From positions 1 through 47,362 of the forward strand of contig JALSJN010000074.1 in NCBI GenBank assembly GCA_026989335.1: a stretch of DNA of 47,362 nt, read 5' to 3'. The DNA is from Thiotrichaceae bacterium (GTDB taxonomy: Bacteria; Pseudomonadota; Gammaproteobacteria; Thiotrichales; Thiotrichaceae). A model generated the notes under the pieces. The model had not been told where the DNA came from, did not search any database, and saw nothing but the letters and a program-made list of their open reading frames with translations. Shown piece after piece: positions 44,686-47,362 of the stretch. The translations under genes were made by a program, and so were the position numbers. Positions within the stretch are counted from its first letter, which is position 1; the number at the start of each line of letters is the position of its first letter.

Positions 44686-45735
44686 GTGTTAAAAAAAATA
44701 ATTTCATTATCGCCACTTGTAGTATCAGTGAGCTTATTATCAATAGGCATGACAGCTTGCTCTGTTAATAAGCCGCAACAAGGTGTTGCAAAAACAACTC
44801 AGAAACCGATTGTAAAATATACGCAACGTAAAGCCGTTACCGTAAAAAAACAAGCAGCAAACAAGTTTCGTCCTGTTGTTTATGAAAAGCGCTCACCACG
44901 AAGAAAGGTTGTCGCCAATAACAAGCAACGCACCGCTAATCGTTACCGTCGCCCGGTTGCTAGAATCTCTGCACCGAGCCCATTCTTAAATAAACTAAAT
45001 AATGCAGCATTAGGTCGTCTTAAATCTCGTGTTAGATATGATGGTTCTTACGTGAAAATTGGCTACCCTTGGGGTGATGTTCCTGCCAATATGGGTGTCT
45101 GTACTGACGTGGTTATTCGTTCATACCGTAAGTTAGGTATCGACCTTCAGCAGCAAGTACATCAAGATATGAGCGCTGCTTTTTATAACTATCCAAATTT
45201 AAGTAAATGGAAGTTAAAATCACCGGACACAAACATTGATCACCGTCGTGTGGTCAATTTACGCAAGTTTTTTGCACGTCGTGGTGCCGCACTACCCATT
45301 ACACGTAACCCGAGTGATTACAAGCCAGGAGATTTAGTTACTTGGATGGTCGGACCGTCATTCCCACATATTGGTATTGTCGTCAATAAACCTAGTAGGG
45401 CTGACCCACGGCGCATGATGATTGTACATAACATCGCAGACGGCCCGCAAATGGAAGATATTTTATTTAGATTTCGGATAACAGGGCATTACCGTTACAC
45501 GCCTCGTAACATGGGGAATATTCCACGCGCTACGTTTACTAAACGTGCTTCGCCTCGTAATATATCAAGACGAAATCAAATGAGCTATGCGCAATTGTTA
45601 GATGCATCGAATCGCTTAGGGACGAATAGAACACCCAGAACTAAGCAACTTACTCAACCACCAGCAAATAATAGCTCTTCATTAAAGTTAGCTAATTTAA
45701 GTGCTGCTGATGCTAAAATATTACTGGGCAAATAA
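44686..45735 (+). CDS. DUF1287 lipoprotein (YijF-like)
   Basis: GTG 44686 follows AGGGGA (44671-44676) and yields a lipoprotein signal with lipobox MTAC (Cys25), so it is preferred over ATG 44614, which adds 24 residues before it. Residues 30-100 are a Lys/Arg-rich linker (KAVTVKKQAANKFRPVV), followed by DUF1287: YDGSYVKIGYPWGDVPANMG, then VCTDVVIRSYRKLGIDLQQQ and HDM-type core, GDLVTWMVGPSFPHIGIVV and HNIADGPQMEDILFRFRITG. The family has an NlpC/P60-like cysteine peptidase look (Cys in GVCTDVVI, His in PHIGIV), suggesting cell-wall hydrolysis; this is unproven. A repeat (copy D) and terminator follow. Confidence 0.82.
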   Translation: MLKKIISLSPLVVSVSLLSIGMTACSVNKPQQGVAKTTQKPIVKYTQRKAVTVKKQAANKFRPVVYEKRSPRRKVVANNKQRTANRYRRPVARISAPSPFLNKLNNAALGRLKSRVRYDGSYVKIGYPWGDVPANMGVCTDVVIRSYRKLGIDLQQQVHQDMSAAFYNYPNLSKWKLKSPDTNIDHRRVVNLRKFFARRGAALPITRNPSDYKPGDLVTWMVGPSFPHIGIVVNKPSRADPRRMMIVHNIADGPQMEDILFRFRITGHYRYTPRNMGNIPRATFTKRASPRNISRRNQMSYAQLLDASNRLGTNRTPRTKQLTQPPANNSSSLKLANLSAADAKILLGK

Positions 45736-45738
45736 TCT

Positions 45739-45820
45739 GAGACCTTTTCACGACTTGGTTGATAAGTAAAAATGGCTGAAATTCGATTTTTCTTTCGCCA
45801 CCGACTCATGTAAAGGTCTC
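45739..45820. repeat. Palindromic repeat family 1, copy D
   Basis: GAGACCTTTTCACGACTTGG at 45739 and CGCCACCGACTCATGTAAAG ending GTCTC at 45820 are inverted arms. Its centre, read on the minus strand, matches copy C (GGTGGCGAAAGAAAAA), so it is in the opposite orientation to B and C. Confidence 0.8.
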
Positions 45821-45840
45821 CATCCAAATTTTTCACTGAG

Positions 45841-45867
45841 CCTCTAATTTATTAGAGGTTTTTTTTT
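45841..45867 (+). terminator. Rho-independent terminator for the DUF1287 gene
   Basis: CCTCTAAT-TT-ATTAGAGG followed by nine T residues; the stem is perfect but has a tight loop. It lies 105 bases after the stop, beyond repeat copy D. Confidence 0.9.
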
Positions 45868-45870
45868 GCA

Positions 45871-45899
45871 TAAAAAAGCCTAACAATACTCTGTTAGGC
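45871..45899 (-). terminator. Rho-independent terminator for the alkyltransferase-like gene
   Basis: On the minus strand GCCTAACA / TGTTAGGC with loop GAGTAT is followed by TTTTTTA. It sits back-to-back with the plus-strand terminator and would end minus-strand transcription from 46024-46371. Confidence 0.85.
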
Positions 45900-45992
45900 A
45901 AATGGAAGAACAATTTTTATTATTAAGGAGTCGTTATTGGCACTTTTAAATTACCAATCAAAACTGGACTCTTAAAAGCGAATTATTTGATG

Positions 45993-46021
45993 AGAGCTTT
46001 GCATGAGTCGGTGGTCTCTCT
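45993..46021. repeat. Palindromic repeat family 1, collapsed copy F
   Basis: GAGAGCTTTGCATGAGTCGG matches the family left arm and runs within a few bases into GGTCTCTC, the family end, as if the centre had been deleted. It borders the stop of the minus-strand gene at 46024. Confidence 0.45.
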
Positions 46022-46023
46022 AT

Positions 46024-46371
46024 TTATATAAAGCTATTGCGCCACAATAATTCATCAAGGTCCGTATCACTATTTACTTCTAGAGGAATAGCTTTACCTT
46101 TTTTAATAACAACCCCGTCATCGCTTAACCGTTTACTTTGCTGTTTATAAGCCTCTGTCCCTTTCTCAAAACCCAAGCTATAGTTTGAGCGAACCACACG
46201 AAACCAAGGCAAAGGCATATCTGCACGGCTCATAGCCTTACTCACCATGCGTGCATGACGAGGAAACCCCGCGGCACGGGCAACCTCACCATAGCTCATG
46301 AGCCTACCTGCTTTAATTTGTGATACGACTCTCCAAACTTCGGGGTCAAATTTTGATTGGAAACTAGACAT
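46024..46371 (-). CDS. Alkyltransferase-like protein (ATL)
   Basis: The 115-residue product has the C-terminal DNA-binding domain of O6-alkylguanine alkyltransferases: GRLMSYGEVARAAGFPRHAR, then AMSRADMPLPWFRVVRSN. The active-site Cys of the usual PCHRV is Trp56 and the His is Phe57, giving PWFRV. ATL proteins with PWHRV bind alkylated bases and recruit nucleotide excision repair without removing the alkyl group; the Phe is less usual. It has a terminator 125 bases downstream and is divergent from the HPP gene. Confidence 0.88.
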   Translation of the reverse strand: MSSFQSKFDPEVWRVVSQIKAGRLMSYGEVARAAGFPRHARMVSKAMSRADMPLPWFRVVRSNYSLGFEKGTEAYKQQSKRLSDDGVVIKKGKAIPLEVNSDTDLDELLWRNSFI

Positions 46372-46428
46372 GTTTTAATTCTAGCAAGCTTTGTGGTTAA
46401 ATAATCAAAACATAATGAGAGTGCTCAT

Positions 46429-47118
46429 ATGACAAAGTCAGAACTAATACACCTTCTTGGTATGAACCAACAAGTCACAACGCATAAAGAAAAGTTTATT
46501 TCTTTTGCTGGCGGCATCATTAGCATTTATCTTATTTATTTAGTAACGGAGGTTTCACTGGGCGTTACAGATGCTATTTATATCATTCCATCCATGGGCG
46601 CCACAGCAGTACTTTTATTCGCTGCACCTAAAGCCACCTTTTCTCAACCGTGGAATGTTTTTGGCGGGCATATAGTCTCTGCCGTTATCGGTGTAGCGTG
46701 TTTTCAACTAATTCCTGATAGCCATGTCGCTGCGGCGGCAAGTGTTGGGTTTGCGATAGGGGCACAATATTACTTACATTGTATTCATCCTCCCGGGGGT
46801 GCCACAGCATTAGCCGCCGTTATTGGGAGCACACAAATTCATGACTTGGGCTATCTTTACGTAATTACACCTGTATTGATTAACACGTTAGTGATGTTAG
46901 TGGTTGCCGTTGCTTTTAATGCTTTATTCTCTTGGCGGAGCTACCCTGCTAGTTTGGCAAAAAAAGAACCCACCCCAGAACAGACACGGATTTATGCACC
47001 TATCAGGCATGAAGATTTTGTCTACGCACTCAGCGAAATCGATTCAATTGTAGATATTAGTGAGGAAGAGCTTTTACAAATTTATACATTGGCAACAAAG
47101 CATAGCAATAGAGAATAA
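46429..47118 (+). CDS. HPP-family membrane protein
   Basis: The 229-residue product has four or more membrane segments (about 25-45, 55-75, 85-105 and 150-170) and the HPP signature CIHPPGGATALAAVIG, preceded by IIPSMGATAVLLFAAPKA and QPWNVFGGHIVSAVIG, also family markers. HPP proteins are integral membrane proteins; a cyanobacterial member has nitrite transport activity, but the substrate here is unknown. A short cytoplasmic C-terminus is acidic (residues 195-225). An IS-like element begins shortly after the stop. Confidence 0.88.
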   Translation: MTKSELIHLLGMNQQVTTHKEKFISFAGGIISIYLIYLVTEVSLGVTDAIYIIPSMGATAVLLFAAPKATFSQPWNVFGGHIVSAVIGVACFQLIPDSHVAAAASVGFAIGAQYYLHCIHPPGGATALAAVIGSTQIHDLGYLYVITPVLINTLVMLVVAVAFNALFSWRSYPASLAKKEPTPEQTRIYAPIRHEDFVYALSEIDSIVDISEEELLQIYTLATKHSNRE

Positions 47119-47129
47119 AGCATATTTAA

Positions 47130-47215
47130 TTGATAATTATCATGGACTAAGTACCTATTGAAATTCAATAGTCCCTTAAGGAATTCCTGATTAAGTCCTA
47201 GGATCATGAGAAAAT
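47130..47215. repeat. Palindromes before the transposase gene
   Basis: Two palindromes occur between the HPP stop and the transposase gene: CTATTGAA-A-TTCAATAG (47155-47171) and CTTAAGGAATTCCTGATTAAG (about 47175-47195). One or both may belong to the left end of the insertion sequence or be the terminator of the HPP gene (no T-run). The IS boundary cannot be set without its right end. Confidence 0.35.
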
Positions 47216-47243
47216 AGCATAATCCAAAGAAAGGAGTTATTCA

Positions 47244-47362
47244 ATGAAACAACAAAGCTTTGCCAGCCTAGCCTATGATAAAAAGAAAATCACCACGAAG
47301 CGTGAACGTTTCCTCAATGAAATGAATCAAGTTATCCCTTGGGAGCGACTGTTAAAAATAAT
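47244..47362 (+). mobile_element. IS5-family transposase, first 39 codons (truncated by window edge)
   Basis: A Shine-Dalgarno AAAGGAG (47229-47235) precedes ATG 47244. The product begins MKQQSFASLAYDKKKITTKR and continues to VIPWERLLKI at the end of the window. The FASLAYDxKKKxTxRExFL...MxxVVPW layout is the N-terminus of IS5-group transposases. The catalytic DDE part lies outside, so activity cannot be judged. The MITE at 17524-17691 has IS5-like ends, but whether it belongs to this IS is unknown. Confidence 0.85.

Overview
The window is about 47 kb of a low-G+C (roughly 40% by eye) gammaproteobacterial chromosome close to the replication origin. It opens inside dnaA, continues through dnaN and recF, and carries a perfect ParB-binding parS site inside recF. 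Gammaproteobacterial hallmarks are the sdhCDABE order, fadBA, zapE, tcdA, an Allochromatium-type ferredoxin next to coaD, and the MoxR/DUF58/TgpA operon. An Asn/Gly-rich secreted protein resembling sulfur globule proteins points to a sulfur-oxidising lineage such as Thiotrichaceae. That placement is inference; no rRNA or other decisive marker is present.

Layout. 1-3129: dnaA (5' truncated), a putative origin spacer with DnaA boxes, dnaN, recF with parS; gyrB does not follow. 3388-12187: bioD, a metallo-beta-lactamase-fold exported protein, small envelope proteins, a DUF533 protein, the sulfur-globule-like protein, a decayed ATP-dependent DNA ligase, PPK2 and the DacB-type PBP4. 12349-17438: a secreted pilin/coat-like protein, the MoxR-DUF58-transglutaminase operon and a Cys-rich lipoprotein. 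17445-17691: a palindromic repeat abutting a MITE. 17798-20972: coaD, fdx, yaaA, and an SPFH/NfeD pair whose SPFH gene has a one-base frameshift. 20985-25718: ankyrin and other exported proteins, a CbiC-like protein lacking the expected catalytic His, a large lipoprotein and queF. 25751-29361: a PP-loop tRNA-thiolation-like enzyme, then a membrane-anchored TAXI binding protein translationally coupled to a Cache sensor protein with no output domain. 29439-36828: fadBA, a hairpin-rich non-coding stretch, and the convergent sdhCDABE operon. 36891-45735: zapE, tRNA-Arg(CCG), a thioredoxin-like protein, an MFS carrier, birA (no HTH), coaX, a SPOR protein, a DsbA-like protein, a ParC-like protein, tcdA and a DUF1287 lipoprotein. 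46024-47362: an alkyltransferase-like protein, an HPP membrane protein and the start of an IS5-type transposase.

Functional themes are replication and segregation, beta-oxidation feeding the TCA cycle and succinate dehydrogenase, CoA/biotin cofactor supply (coaD, coaX, bioD, birA), tRNA modification (queF, PP-loop protein, tcdA) and envelope biology. The most unusual content is non-coding: a dispersed family of imperfect-palindrome elements (seven copies or fragments seen), a MITE with perfect 22-bp ends, a second two-copy inverted repeat family, and a run of hairpins between fadA and sdhE that may be a small RNA. Two genes are broken as read (ligase, SPFH protein).
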